Below, one piece after another: positions 1 through 7,925 of a stretch of DNA of 64,000 nucleotides (positions are counted from its first letter, which is position 1; each line of letters starts with the position of its first letter). The DNA is taken from positions 496,001 to 560,000 of the forward strand of contig NZ_SEWG01000003.1 in the NCBI RefSeq assembly GCF_004168255.1, in the 5' to 3' direction. The notes below the pieces were generated by a model. The model was not told where the DNA came from. It did not search any database and saw nothing but the letters and a program-made list of their open reading frames with translations. This DNA is from Mucilaginibacter terrigena. Lineage in GTDB: Bacteria > Bacteroidota > Bacteroidia > Sphingobacteriales > Sphingobacteriaceae. Position numbers and translations under genes: made by a program.

Positions 1-57
1 AGCAGTCTCATCTGATAACAACGGGGTTAGAACGATCACGATTTCGTACTGTTGCAT
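1..57 (-). CDS. rpsF: 30S ribosomal protein S6, N-terminal 19 codons (gene runs off the window)
   Basis: Reading the minus strand from the ATG at 57-55 gives MQQYEIVIVLTPLLSDETA, which matches the conserved opening beta strand of bacterial ribosomal protein S6 (an MxxYE...ILxPxLSxE pattern). S6 binds 16S rRNA together with S18 in the small subunit. Only 19 codons lie in the window; the rest, probably followed by rpsR and rplI as in most bacteria, would lie to the left. A consensus Bacteroidetes promoter sits 45 bp upstream of the start, which supports both the gene call and the strand. Identification rests on a short stretch. Confidence 0.75.
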   Translation of the reverse strand, partial: MQQYEIVIVLTPLLSDETA

Positions 58-101
58 TATTATTTTGATTTTTAATTATTTATCCCTGTATATCGGGGCT
101 G

Positions 102-132
102 CAAATGTATGAAGAAATATTATATAATCAAA
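102..132 (-). promoter_or_regulatory. Bacteroidetes-type promoter for rpsF
   Basis: On the minus strand this reads TTTG, 19 bp, TACATTTG, an exact fit to the Bacteroidetes housekeeping consensus (TTTG, 17-23 bp, TAnnTTTG). It points toward the rpsF start codon, and transcription would begin roughly 40 bp upstream of it. This is seen directly; function is inferred from the consensus. Confidence 0.65.
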
Positions 133-268
133 GCGGGATATTGTTGTGTTTTGGCTTGTTGAGGTATGGTTTAAATATATACGTTTACCTTTAGTAAATT
201 ATAACATTTAGTACACATTGGTAAAACATAAGCGCGCTTTCATCTGTCATTACTAAAAATAGATTTTT

Positions 269-508
269 ATGCAACTTGCCAACCAACACCCCGGACAGGA
301 TAGCAACGAAGATTTTGCCGACGAACTTGACATCAGCCCATCGGGTGACGAAAAGCCTGTTGAGGGCGACTGGAACGACGAGGACGATGAAGATTTTGAC
401 GACAAGATGGACTTTGAAGAAGACCTGCGCGAGATCCGCACCGGCGATGATATTGGTGAGCCCGACCCCGAGGACGACGATCACCTGCCGGAGGAGGAGG
501 GGCAGTAG
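269..508 (+). CDS. Small highly acidic hypothetical protein (79 aa)
   Basis: A 79-residue protein beginning MQLANQHPGQDSNEDFADEL. About 40 percent of residues are Asp or Glu, including runs such as DEDDEDFDDK and PEDDDH, with few hydrophobic residues and no signal peptide or membrane segment. It is probably cytoplasmic and intrinsically disordered; function is not recognised. It lies divergently from rpsF, with about 210 bp between the starts. An overlapping ORF in another frame (276-515) gives a Thr/Arg-rich product with no plausible composition and is taken as a shadow. Another unknown acidic protein (3469-3903) lies on the other side of dnaX; composition is similar but I see no clear sequence homology. 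The small size keeps confidence moderate. Confidence 0.5.
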   Translation: MQLANQHPGQDSNEDFADELDISPSGDEKPVEGDWNDEDDEDFDDKMDFEEDLREIRTGDDIGEPDPEDDDHLPEEEGQ

Positions 509-539
509 GGGTTAATTTAACGCCGGAAAAATGCACAGT

Positions 540-585
540 ATTTACACTATAAGAACATACTTTAAGTGTAAATTTTGTATATTTG
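540..585 (+). promoter_or_regulatory. Inverted repeat overlapping a promoter of the zeta-like operon
   Basis: ATTTACACT (540-548) and AGTGTAAAT (565-573) are perfect 9-bp inverted copies separated by 16 bp. They are followed at once by TATATTTG (578-585), an exact match to the Bacteroidetes -7 element TAnnTTTG, 23 bp upstream of the ATG at 609. I see no clear -33 TTTG. The layout is what an autoregulatory toxin-antitoxin operator would look like, but binding is inferred. Confidence 0.45.
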
Positions 586-608
586 AATATAAGGATACTA
601 CGAGATTT

Positions 609-860
609 ATGAGCGAAATAAAAGATTTGGAAAGTATAGCCACTAAGGCGGTTCATCGTTTAAGGCAGGAAACACTTACTTCAGGCCAGCCTTTTATGAT
701 TAACGTTAGCAGCCTCCCCGAAAACCAATGCTACTTTGAATATCCGGATAAATCTATTAAGCTGGTTATGTTCTTAAAAGAGAAAAAGGATTTTTCTCCT
801 CTTAAAAACCTCACATCAAGGGATCGCGATCGTTTAAGAAAACGTCTCGGTTTAGTTTAA
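609..860 (+). CDS. Small protein paired with zeta-like kinase (putative antitoxin, 83 aa)
   Basis: The 83-residue product begins MSEIKDLESIATKAVHRLRQ, with a basic C-terminal end (SRDRDRLRKRLGLV). I chose the ATG at 609 because the upstream in-frame ATG at 531 lies inside the inverted repeat/promoter region and adds a non-conserved-looking leader. Its stop codon (858-860) overlaps by one base the ATG (860-862) of the following P-loop kinase gene, in the TAATG arrangement typical of translational coupling. Small genes in front of zeta-type kinases commonly encode the antitoxin; that role is inferred from position, not from a recognised domain. No membrane segment or signal is present. It could instead be an unrelated small regulatory protein. 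Confidence 0.6.
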   Translation: MSEIKDLESIATKAVHRLRQETLTSGQPFMINVSSLPENQCYFEYPDKSIKLVMFLKEKKDFSPLKNLTSRDRDRLRKRLGLV

Positions 861-1485
861 TGCCAACCCTTTATTAATAACCGGGTCTAATGGTGCCGGA
901 AAGTCAACAGTAGGGCCGGACTACCTACCGGCAGGCTTAACAAACAATTACATTTTTGATGGCGATAAGCTGTACGTATCTAAGGTAAAAGAACTATGGC
1001 CATACAAAATAAATTCGATGAAAGAGGCTAAAAAAATAGCGGCCAATTACCTTGTTGAAACTTTGGAAAAGCTGCTTAATGAAGCGTTAGCTGGAAAAAG
1101 TGATTTTGTTTACGAAGGCCATTTTCCCAGTTATGCAACGTGGGATTTTCCTAAAAGATTTAAAGCACACGGCTATACAATTCAAATGCTTTTCTTAGGC
1201 CTTGATAATGTTGATCTATCCGAAATGCGTGTAGGCAGCCGGGCTAAAAAGGGAGGTCACAATGTGCCGAGGTATGATATAGAAAATAATTTTTATGGTA
1301 ATTTGGAAATGCTGAATGAGCATTATCATTTATTGGATCATTTAGAAATTGTTGATACTTCCGAATTTATACCGAAGCCTTTAGCTGCCTTTAAAGGCAC
1401 GTTATCTACTTCAAATATTGCTAAAAAGGAGTTGCCTGAATGGTTCACTAAATATTTACCCCTGCTGGCAGATAGGTTAAGCTAA
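860..1485 (+). pseudogene. Zeta-toxin-family P-loop kinase with an apparent single-base frameshift near its start
   Basis: From about 872 the frame reads ITGSNGAGKSTVGPDYLPAG, a clear Walker A motif. It continues through FDGDKL (candidate catalytic Asp), VYEGHF and a C-terminal WFTKYLPLL, the pattern of zeta toxin/UDP-sugar-kinase-like ATPases of about 200 residues common in Bacteroidetes. The natural start is the ATG at 860, coupled to the upstream gene, but that frame reads only five codons (M-P-T-L-Y) before TAA at 875-877. One extra base near 870-875 would join it to the Walker A frame. No ATG, GTG or TTG precedes the Walker motif in its own frame, and the first in-frame ATG (1018) would remove the P-loop. 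Either the gene is inactivated or the assembly lacks a base. Zeta kinases phosphorylate UDP-activated amino sugars; that activity is assumed from the family only. Confidence 0.75.
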
Positions 1486-1539
1486 ATATTTAAACAGACA
1501 CTCTTAAAACAAATATATTTTCTTGTTACCTTAGTCCCT

Positions 1540-3372
1540 GTGGATAATTTCATTGTTTCGGCACGCAAATATCGCCCGGCTACCTTCGATACGGTTGTAG
1601 GCCAGCAACATATAACTAATACGCTAAAAAACGCTATTAAGAATAATCAGCTGGCACAGGCATTTTTATTCTGCGGACCAAGGGGCGTGGGAAAAACCAC
1701 CTGCGCGCGTATCCTGGCAAAAACCATCAACTGTACCAATTTGCAACCCAACGGCGAAGCCTGCGGCGAGTGTGATAGCTGCCGTGCCTTTATGAACGGT
1801 AACTCGTTTAACGTGCACGAGCTTGACGCGGCATCAAACAATTCGGTTGATGATATCCGCAGCTTGATAGAGCAGGTACGCATACCGCCACAAGCTGCCC
1901 GTTACAAGGTTTATATTATTGATGAGGTGCACATGCTATCGCAGGCGGCTTTTAACGCTTTCCTGAAAACGCTTGAGGAACCACCTAACTACGCCATATT
2001 TATATTAGCCACTACCGAGAAGCATAAGATCCTGCCAACCATCCTTTCACGCTGCCAGATCTTTGATTTTAACCGCATCAGGGTTGAGGATATGGCCGGG
2101 CATTTGGCTAACATAGCCCAAAAAGAGGATATTAAATACGAGGATGACGGCCTGCACATCATCGCCCAAAAGGCTGATGGTGGCTTGCGCGACGCCCTTT
2201 CGATGTTCGACCAGATCGTGAGTTTTAGCGGTGGCAACGTTACCTACCGCTCGGTTATCGATAACCTGAACATACTTGATTACGACTACTATTTTAGCAT
2301 AACCGATAAACTGCTGGCCGAAGACAGCGCCAAAACCCTGCTGCTGTTCGACGAGATCCTGGGTAAGGGTTTTGACGGGGCGCACTTTATCTCAGGATTG
2401 TCCGAACATTTACGCAACCTGCTGGTAGGGAAGGATGCATCTACCATAAAGCTGCTGGAAGTTAGCGAAACCATTAAGGCACGTTACCTGCAGCAATCGC
2501 AGGCGGCATCGGTATCGTTCCTGCTATCGGCCATGAATATCGCCAACCAATGCGATATCAGCTATAAGCTGAGCAAGAACCAGCGTTTACAGGTAGAGCT
2601 TGCCCTGTTAAAAATGAGCAACCTGCTCTCCATATTTAATTTATCGGCCCTGCCGGTAACTGAAAATGCTGCTGCCCCAAACGGGGAGGTAAAAAAAAAA
2701 CCTGATACCTCAGTAAAACCTGAGCCCTTTAACAATACAGCCCCGGATGATATGACCGTGGCAAGGGACAACCCGGTTACCTACGAAAGGGCACCGCCGG
2801 TAACGGTACCTGCTACACCATCGATGACCATACCGGCCGCCGAAATAAAACCCGAGCCTGCTGCCGAGAAGCCAAAAGTGTTTATTCCGAATGTGCATTC
2901 GGCGGCTACATCGGTAAAAATACCATCGTTAAAAGACCTGGGCAAACAAGTTGAAGAAGCGGCTTTAGAAGAAGAGGACCCGTATTTAAAAGGCACGGAT
3001 AAGGAATCGTTTACCATCGATGAGTTTTTACAACTATGGACCAACCACGGCGCCAAGCTTAAGGCCGAAGGCAAACCGGCAACTTTATACACCATATTTA
3101 CATCGGTTACCCCAATAGTTTTAAGTCCCGAGCATTTTGAGGTGCCGGTATCCAATAAAGTGCAGGAGGTAGCCTTCCGGGATGAGCGGCCATACCTGCT
3201 CAACTTTTTACGTACTACGTTAAAAAACTTCAGCATTGAAGTTAACGCCCGTGTTGACGAACAAACCGTTGCCCGCAGGCCATACACCGCTATGGAGAAA
3301 TTTCAGTACCTGGCGGCCAAAAACCCACAGCTGATTGACCTTAAAAATAAGTTTAACCTTGATTTTGATTAA
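1540..3372 (+). CDS. dnaX: DNA polymerase III subunits gamma/tau
   Basis: Clamp-loader ATPase of the replisome, 610 residues from a GTG start. The opening MDNFIVSARKYRPATFDTVVGQ matches the conserved N terminus of Bacteroidetes DnaX, and no ATG is available upstream in frame. Seen: Walker A GPRGVGKT (46-53), the cysteine zinc module (CxxxxxxxxCxxCxxC type, about 65-84), Walker B IIDEVHML, and the sensor-1/SRC motif (LSRCQIF). The AAA+ and collar domains run to about residue 370. A Pro-rich linker (about 385-460) and a C-terminal domain (about 485-605) make up the tau-specific part. Ten consecutive adenines (2691-2700) fall exactly at the core/linker boundary, and both alternative frames stop almost at once (see finding). 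A symmetric hairpin follows the gene. Confidence 0.97.
   Translation: MDNFIVSARKYRPATFDTVVGQQHITNTLKNAIKNNQLAQAFLFCGPRGVGKTTCARILAKTINCTNLQPNGEACGECDSCRAFMNGNSFNVHELDAASNNSVDDIRSLIEQVRIPPQAARYKVYIIDEVHMLSQAAFNAFLKTLEEPPNYAIFILATTEKHKILPTILSRCQIFDFNRIRVEDMAGHLANIAQKEDIKYEDDGLHIIAQKADGGLRDALSMFDQIVSFSGGNVTYRSVIDNLNILDYDYYFSITDKLLAEDSAKTLLLFDEILGKGFDGAHFISGLSEHLRNLLVGKDASTIKLLEVSETIKARYLQQSQAASVSFLLSAMNIANQCDISYKLSKNQRLQVELALLKMSNLLSIFNLSALPVTENAAAPNGEVKKKPDTSVKPEPFNNTAPDDMTVARDNPVTYERAPPVTVPATPSMTIPAAEIKPEPAAEKPKVFIPNVHSAATSVKIPSLKDLGKQVEEAALEEEDPYLKGTDKESFTIDEFLQLWTNHGAKLKAEGKPATLYTIFTSVTPIVLSPEHFEVPVSNKVQEVAFRDERPYLLNFLRTTLKNFSIEVNARVDEQTVARRPYTAMEKFQYLAAKNPQLIDLKNKFNLDFD
2691..2700 (+). promoter_or_regulatory. 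A10 run in dnaX, candidate slippage site for the short gamma form
   Basis: Ten adenines encode the end of Val384 and three Lys codons (GTA AAA AAA AAA CCT). One added A, or a -1 ribosomal shift, gives K-K-K-T then TGA, a product of about 388 residues. One lost A gives K-K-N-L-I-P-Q then TAA. Both truncations keep the whole AAA+ and collar region and drop the tau tail. E. coli dnaX uses ribosomal frameshifting and Thermus thermophilus dnaX uses transcriptional slippage at an A run for the same purpose; use here is inferred. Confidence 0.55.
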
Positions 3373-3394
3373 TCAGGCGATTATGATTATTAAC

Positions 3395-3434
3395 CACAAA
3401 GAGCACAAAGATTTTAGATCTTGTGCTCTTTGTG
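3395..3434. terminator. Hairpin between convergent dnaX and acidic-protein genes
   Basis: CACAAAGAGCACAA(A)GAT pairs with ATCTTGTGCTCTTTGTG over about 17 bp with one bulged base. It lies between the ends of two convergent genes, so it probably works as a bidirectional terminator, though no long T run follows. Confidence 0.55.
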
Positions 3435-3468
3435 TATTTAACTTCTCCAACCTTTAAACATTTTTAAC

Positions 3469-3903
3469 TTATTTAAACTCTTCCGGTGTATCGTTTTTAG
3501 GATAACCTTCTTCGTCAAGGTCGTCGCGGTCGTCTTCGGGGGTGTGTGCCAAAGCCGCATCGCGGGGGTTTGTTTCTAAAATTTTACCGCTATCTATATG
3601 CATACCTAAAGCATCTGCATCGGTTTCTATAGAACGGTTAGCATCATATTCACCTTTGGTATCGTAAGGGTTGGCTTCATCATAGGTGGAGTTCATGTCC
3701 TCGCCATCCTTTACAGCGGTATCATACGGGTCGGGGTGGTCGTAATCGGGGTTGTCGCCCTTTACGTCGTACTCGTAACTGTTGGTGTTTTCGTCGTAAT
3801 TTAAGTTTTCGCTATCGGCGGTTTCGTTGCCGTCACCGTTTAGTGGGGTGTTCCTGTCCTCGGGGTCAGTAACAAATTCCTGGTCTTGGTTATCGGGTTT
3901 CAT
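3469..3903 (-). CDS. Acidic, Asp/Asn/Tyr-rich hypothetical protein (144 aa)
   Basis: The product starts MKPDNQDQEFVTDPEDRNTP and is dominated by Asp, Glu, Asn, Tyr and Pro. It carries several short DPYDT/NPYDT-like segments (PDPYDTAVKDGED, ANPYDTKGEYD) that look like a degenerate internal repeat. No signal peptide, membrane helix or catalytic motif is visible; it is probably a disordered cytoplasmic protein. It converges on dnaX. Long uninterrupted coding with a strongly biased, internally repetitive composition supports it being real. Function is unknown. Confidence 0.65.
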   Translation of the reverse strand: MKPDNQDQEFVTDPEDRNTPLNGDGNETADSENLNYDENTNSYEYDVKGDNPDYDHPDPYDTAVKDGEDMNSTYDEANPYDTKGEYDANRSIETDADALGMHIDSGKILETNPRDAALAHTPEDDRDDLDEEGYPKNDTPEEFK

Positions 3904-3964
3904 AAGCTATAGTTTTGCTATAGATACACTAAAAACCCTGCCAAAAGCTAAAGATGGTTATATA

Positions 3965-4690
3965 TTAATTGATGGATTTGCGGTAGGATACCACATCGCC
4001 CAGTGCAAATTTTAACCCTATGGAGTATTGTACCATATTATCCCTGCTGCTTCCGGCGGTAAAACCGTCCATATTATCAGTAAGGTCCATATTAAACTGG
4101 TAAGCGATATCTATTTTAAACGACGGCTGGTTATACTGGTTAAAAAATTTAAACTCGTAACCTATCCTCGCCGGGATGTAAAGCTCGTTGCTTTTATTTA
4201 AACCTCCTGTAATATAAGGCTCGCCTGTTGTAGCGCTTACGGCATTTGATGTGCGGTTAATATTTTTATCCTGGATGTTATTAAAAATGTAACCAAAGCC
4301 TGTAGATAAATAAAAATTCTTCATCACATTCATCAGGCCGCCATTTGAGTAATCAAATAATTCGCCGGCTTGCAGCTGCCCCCTGAATAGTATGGCTGTG
4401 TACCCGTTTTTAAAGTACCTGCCCGATTTTGACTGGCGGTCGCCGCCTTCTAAGTTGCCGTTTTGTAATTCTACAATATAATTAACAAAAGGCGTTTGGT
4501 TAAAAATAAAGCTAACATTTGCTGCTTTTGTTGCCGTTACCGACTCCGCATCGCCATATACCTGGTTAATACTCCCGCCAAAACCAACATCGTACTGGGC
4601 ATAATCGTAACCGATCTGCGCCTTTGATATTAATGTTACTGCGGATAATATTAGCGTGAAGAATGTTGTTTTAGTAAGCAACTTTATCAT
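3965..4690 (-). CDS. Outer-membrane beta-barrel protein
   Basis: 241 residues from the ATG at 4690; a TTG four codons further up is possible but unnecessary. An N-terminal export signal (MIKLLTKTTFFTLILSAVTL, then SKAQ) is followed by alternating polar/hydrophobic stretches rich in Tyr, Gly, Asn and Phe. The protein ends in IGLKFALGDVVSYRKSIN with a penultimate amphipathic strand (MVQYSIGLKFAL), as in small outer-membrane barrels. The specific family and any ligand are not recognised. It sits alone between the acidic gene and the divergently transcribed icd, with 260 bp between their starts. Confidence 0.75.
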   Translation of the reverse strand: MIKLLTKTTFFTLILSAVTLISKAQIGYDYAQYDVGFGGSINQVYGDAESVTATKAANVSFIFNQTPFVNYIVELQNGNLEGGDRQSKSGRYFKNGYTAILFRGQLQAGELFDYSNGGLMNVMKNFYLSTGFGYIFNNIQDKNINRTSNAVSATTGEPYITGGLNKSNELYIPARIGYEFKFFNQYNQPSFKIDIAYQFNMDLTDNMDGFTAGSSRDNMVQYSIGLKFALGDVVSYRKSIN

Positions 4691-4951
4691 AAATAAAAGC
4701 AATGGTAATGCTAAAAGCAGATGGATAAATTTTTATAAAAGTAGCATCTAAGTTTTAAAAAGCAACAAGATGATCAAATTAATTGTTTTTCATCAGTAAA
4801 AACGAAACTTTTACGATAGTATTTTAGTACATACAAAACAAACCTTACCAAAGGTGGGGGAGATGAAACGTAAATTTTATGACTTTATATTTTTACAAAT
4901 AAAAATGTAAGTTTGAAGCCGTTTAAATAAAAATTAATCATAAAATCAGGT

Positions 4952-6181
4952 ATGTCAAAAATTAAAGTAGAAAACCCGGTAGTTGAGCTGGATGGCGATG
5001 AAATGACCCGCATCATCTGGAAGTTTATAAAAGATAAACTGATCATCCCTTACCTTGACCTGGATATAAAATATTATGACTTAGGTATCGAGTATCGCGA
5101 CGAAACTGATGACCAGGTTACCGTTGATGCTGCCAATGCTATTTTAAAATATGGTGTAGGTATTAAATGTGCTACCATCACCCCTGATGAGCAGCGTGTA
5201 GAAGAATTTGGATTAAAACAAATGTGGAGGTCGCCAAACGGCACCATCCGTAATATATTAGATGGTACGGTTTTCCGCGAGCCTATTGTGATGGCAAACG
5301 TACCCCGTTTGGTTCCAAACTGGACAGCCCCAATTTGCATTGGCCGCCACGCTTTTGGCGACCAGTACCGCGCTACCGATTTTGTTACCAAAGGCAAGGG
5401 TAAACTTACTATAAAATTCACCCCCGAGGATGGCGGTGCCGAGCAATCTTTTGAAGTGTATAACTTTAAAGGCGATGGCGTTGCCTTAGCCATGTACAAC
5501 ACCGACGAATCTATCCGCGGGTTTGCGCACGCTTGTTTCAACCAGGCGCTGATGAAGGGCTGGCCTTTATACCTGTCGACCAAAAACACCATCCTTAAAA
5601 AATACGATGGCCGTTTTAAGGATATTTTTGAAGAAATTTACCAGGCCGATTATAAGGCCAAATTTACCGAAGCAGGTATCACTTACGAGCACCGCCTGAT
5701 TGACGACATGGTTGCATCGGCCCTTAAATGGAATGGTAACTTTGTTTGGGCTTGTAAAAACTACGATGGCGATGTACAAAGCGACACTGTAGCACAAGGC
5801 TTTGGCTCGTTAGGTTTAATGACCTCTACTTTGGTTACTCCGGACGGAACCGTTATGGAAGCCGAAGCAGCACACGGTACGGTTACACGACACTACCGCG
5901 AGCACCAGGCCGGCCGCCCGACATCTACCAACCCAATCGCATCCATCTTCGCGTGGACACGTGGTTTAGAGTTCCGTGGGATATTGGACGGTAACCAGGA
6001 GCTGATAGATTTTTGCAAGACTTTAGAGCAGGTTTGTATCGAAACTGTTGAAAGCGGCAAAATGACCAAAGATTTGGCCATTACCGTTAAAGCCAAAGTT
6101 GAACACGGTGCCGATTACCTGTACACCGAAGAGTTTTTAGAAGCTATTAACGAAAACTTGAAAGCAAAGTTGGGTAAGTAA
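4952..6181 (+). CDS. icd: NADP-dependent isocitrate dehydrogenase
   Basis: Oxidative decarboxylation of isocitrate to 2-oxoglutarate in the TCA cycle, cytoplasmic. The 409-residue length and the sequence ([93 protein letters not shown]) match the eukaryote-like homodimeric NADP enzyme (subfamily II) rather than the E. coli type. Substrate and NADP-binding segments are all present and there is no sign of truncation. A strong intrinsic terminator follows 22 bp downstream, so it is monocistronic. Confidence 0.95.
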   Translation: MSKIKVENPVVELDGDEMTRIIWKFIKDKLIIPYLDLDIKYYDLGIEYRDETDDQVTVDAANAILKYGVGIKCATITPDEQRVEEFGLKQMWRSPNGTIRNILDGTVFREPIVMANVPRLVPNWTAPICIGRHAFGDQYRATDFVTKGKGKLTIKFTPEDGGAEQSFEVYNFKGDGVALAMYNTDESIRGFAHACFNQALMKGWPLYLSTKNTILKKYDGRFKDIFEEIYQADYKAKFTEAGITYEHRLIDDMVASALKWNGNFVWACKNYDGDVQSDTVAQGFGSLGLMTSTLVTPDGTVMEAEAAHGTVTRHYREHQAGRPTSTNPIASIFAWTRGLEFRGILDGNQELIDFCKTLEQVCIETVESGKMTKDLAITVKAKVEHGADYLYTEEFLEAINENLKAKLGK

Positions 6182-6203
6182 TTTTTGCCCGATGAGATAT
6201 ATG

Positions 6204-6235
6204 AAAGCCCGTTCTGAAAATAGCGGGCTTTTTTT
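6204..6235 (+). terminator. Intrinsic terminator of icd
   Basis: AAAGCCCG (6204-6211), a 12-base loop, CGGGCTTT and a run of seven T's. Classic stem plus U-tract immediately after icd. Confidence 0.85.
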
Positions 6236-6286
6236 GTGTATAAAATTTAGTGTCACTTTATCAAAATACCTAACTTAGCGGTTGAA

Positions 6287-6577
6287 ATGGTTCAGTTAAA
6301 CAACATAAAAGATACTTTGGCTCTTTTTAAAATAGAGTTAGCAGAACGATACCCTATCGCTTCTATGGGCTTGTTTGGCTCTATTGTACGTGATGATTTT
6401 ACGGAGAATAGCGATATAGATATCATTGTAGATTTTAACGGGCCAATTGGTATTGAGTTTGTAACCCTGGCTAATGAGTTAGAAGCTAAGCTTAATCATA
6501 AAGTAGACCTTGTTTCAAGGGGCGGGGTCAAAGACAAATATTTAAAAGTAATAGATCCGGAGATCATATATGTCTAA
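6287..6577 (+). CDS. mntA: MntA-type antitoxin, minimal nucleotidyltransferase
   Basis: A 96-residue minimal nucleotidyltransferase. The signature GS-x10-DxD is intact: Gly31-Ser32, then Asp43-Ile-Asp45, with a third carboxylate at Asp74 in HKVDLV. In characterised MntA/HepT systems this protein is the antitoxin and AMPylates a tyrosine of its HEPN partner. The next gene overlaps by 8 bp and encodes that partner, which makes this a type VII toxin-antitoxin pair. The pair sits between two housekeeping genes, icd and manA. Transcription probably starts in the short gap after the icd terminator. Confidence 0.9.
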   Translation: MVQLNNIKDTLALFKIELAERYPIASMGLFGSIVRDDFTENSDIDIIVDFNGPIGIEFVTLANELEAKLNHKVDLVSRGGVKDKYLKVIDPEIIYV

Positions 6578-6911
6578 GCGAACACCTGAACTTCTTTTAG
6601 GCGATATACTGGATAGTGCTGAAAAGATAATTAGTTATACAGATACCTTAACCTTCGACGATTTTTCCTTAGACAGCAAAACGATTGACGCCGTAGTTCG
6701 AAACATTGAAATTATTGGCGAGGCTTCAAATCGTTTGCCTGATGAATTTAAGGATGCTTCTCCCGGAATTGACTGGCATAAAATTCGTGGCTTAAGAAAT
6801 CGTATAGCCCATGAATATTTCGGTATGAATTACGCTATAATTTGGTCTGTAAAAGAAGATTACTTACCGGGTTTAATTAAGCAGGTAAAGCTACTATTGA
6901 ATAATATTTAA
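6570..6911 (+). CDS. hepT: HepT-type HEPN ribonuclease toxin
   Basis: 113 residues, HEPN fold (DUF86/HepT family), predominantly helical. The catalytic R-x4-H-x-Y motif is intact at Arg76-Asn-Arg-Ile-Ala-His81-Glu-Tyr83, inside GLRNRIAHEYFG. In the family, Arg and His form the RNase active site and the Tyr is the residue AMPylated by MntA. It overlaps mntA by 8 bp and is therefore translationally coupled. Both active sites being intact suggests a functional module, but which RNAs it cuts cannot be told from the sequence. Confidence 0.92.
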   Translation: MSKRTPELLLGDILDSAEKIISYTDTLTFDDFSLDSKTIDAVVRNIEIIGEASNRLPDEFKDASPGIDWHKIRGLRNRIAHEYFGMNYAIIWSVKEDYLPGLIKQVKLLLNNI

Positions 6912-6935
6912 ATAACTACACATACACACACTACC

Positions 6936-7916
6936 ATGTCAGCATTATATCCATTAAAGTTTAAAACCATATTTAAAGATAAAATATGGGGCGGCCATAA
7001 AATTGAAACTTACCTGCACAAAAACATAGGCGATTTGCCAAACTGCGGCGAAACCTGGGAGATCTCGGGCGTTAAGTCGGATGTATCGGTTGTAGATAGC
7101 GGCGAATTGAAAGGACAATCGCTGGCCGACTTGCTGGAGAAATTCCAGGGCGAGTTGGTGGGCGAGAAGGTTTATAAGCATTTTGGTAATATCTTCCCTT
7201 TACTGGTAAAATTTATTGATGCCAACGACGACCTGAGCGTACAGGTACATCCGAATGACGAGCTGGCTAAAAAACGCCATAACTCCTTTGGTAAAACCGA
7301 AATGTGGTATGTGATAGAAGCCGACCCCGGCAGCAGCCTGATAGCGGGCTTTAACCGCGAAATGACCGAGAAGGAATATGTGGAAGCCTTAAACAGCGGC
7401 CATATCATGGATATCCTGAACAGGGAGGATGTAAAGGCCGGCGACGTTTTCTTTTTACCGGCAGGCCGCGTGCATACCATTGGTAAAGGTTTACTAATTG
7501 CCGAGATCCAGCAAACATCAGATATTACTTACCGCATTTACGATTTTGACCGTGTTGATGACAAAGGCCAAAAACGCGAACTGCATACCGAAGAAGCTTT
7601 AGCCGCTATCGACTACAAACATTACCCGGAATATAAAACCCTGTACACCCCGCAAAAAAATGAGGACGTGCATTTGGTAACCTGCCCGTACTTTACCACC
7701 AACGTGTTGGATTACACCCACGAGGTTAGTAAAGATTATTCGAACCTCGATTCGTTTGTGATATACGTTTGTATAGAAGGCGAGTTCACCATAAAATATA
7801 ACGACCTGGCTTACCCTGTAAAAATGGGCGAGTGTATCCTGCTGCCAAAAACCATTGATAAAGTAGAATTAAAAACCACATCGGGCTTTAAAATATTGGA
7901 AAGCTATATAGAGTAA
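6936..7916 (+). CDS. manA: Mannose-6-phosphate isomerase, class I
   Basis: Interconverts mannose 6-phosphate and fructose 6-phosphate, a zinc cupin enzyme. The 326 residues include the expected metal ligands: His105 in VQVHPND, Glu122 in GKTEMWYV and His180 in AGRVHTIGKG. The length fits the short bacterial class of about 320 residues. It starts 25 bp after hepT but is functionally unrelated to it. It might serve mannan use alongside the GH26 gene 41 kb downstream, or GDP-sugar synthesis. Confidence 0.93.
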   Translation: MSALYPLKFKTIFKDKIWGGHKIETYLHKNIGDLPNCGETWEISGVKSDVSVVDSGELKGQSLADLLEKFQGELVGEKVYKHFGNIFPLLVKFIDANDDLSVQVHPNDELAKKRHNSFGKTEMWYVIEADPGSSLIAGFNREMTEKEYVEALNSGHIMDILNREDVKAGDVFFLPAGRVHTIGKGLLIAEIQQTSDITYRIYDFDRVDDKGQKRELHTEEALAAIDYKHYPEYKTLYTPQKNEDVHLVTCPYFTTNVLDYTHEVSKDYSNLDSFVIYVCIEGEFTIKYNDLAYPVKMGECILLPKTIDKVELKTTSGFKILESYIE

Positions 7917-7925
7917 TATTTAATT

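Noticed and set aside
276-515. 79-codon ORF in another frame over the small acidic gene
   Set aside because: Product is Thr/Arg-rich with no sensible composition, and the 269-508 frame has a strong, coherent acidic bias; treated as a shadow.
860-900. Programmed ribosomal frameshift in the zeta-like kinase
   Set aside because: The shift direction would be -1, but the site (ACC CTT TAT TAA) is not a slippery heptamer; a one-base deletion or base-call error is simpler.
1540-3372. Replication origin near dnaX
   Set aside because: No clusters of DnaA boxes, dnaA gene or AT-rich unwinding element were seen; dnaX alone is not an origin marker.
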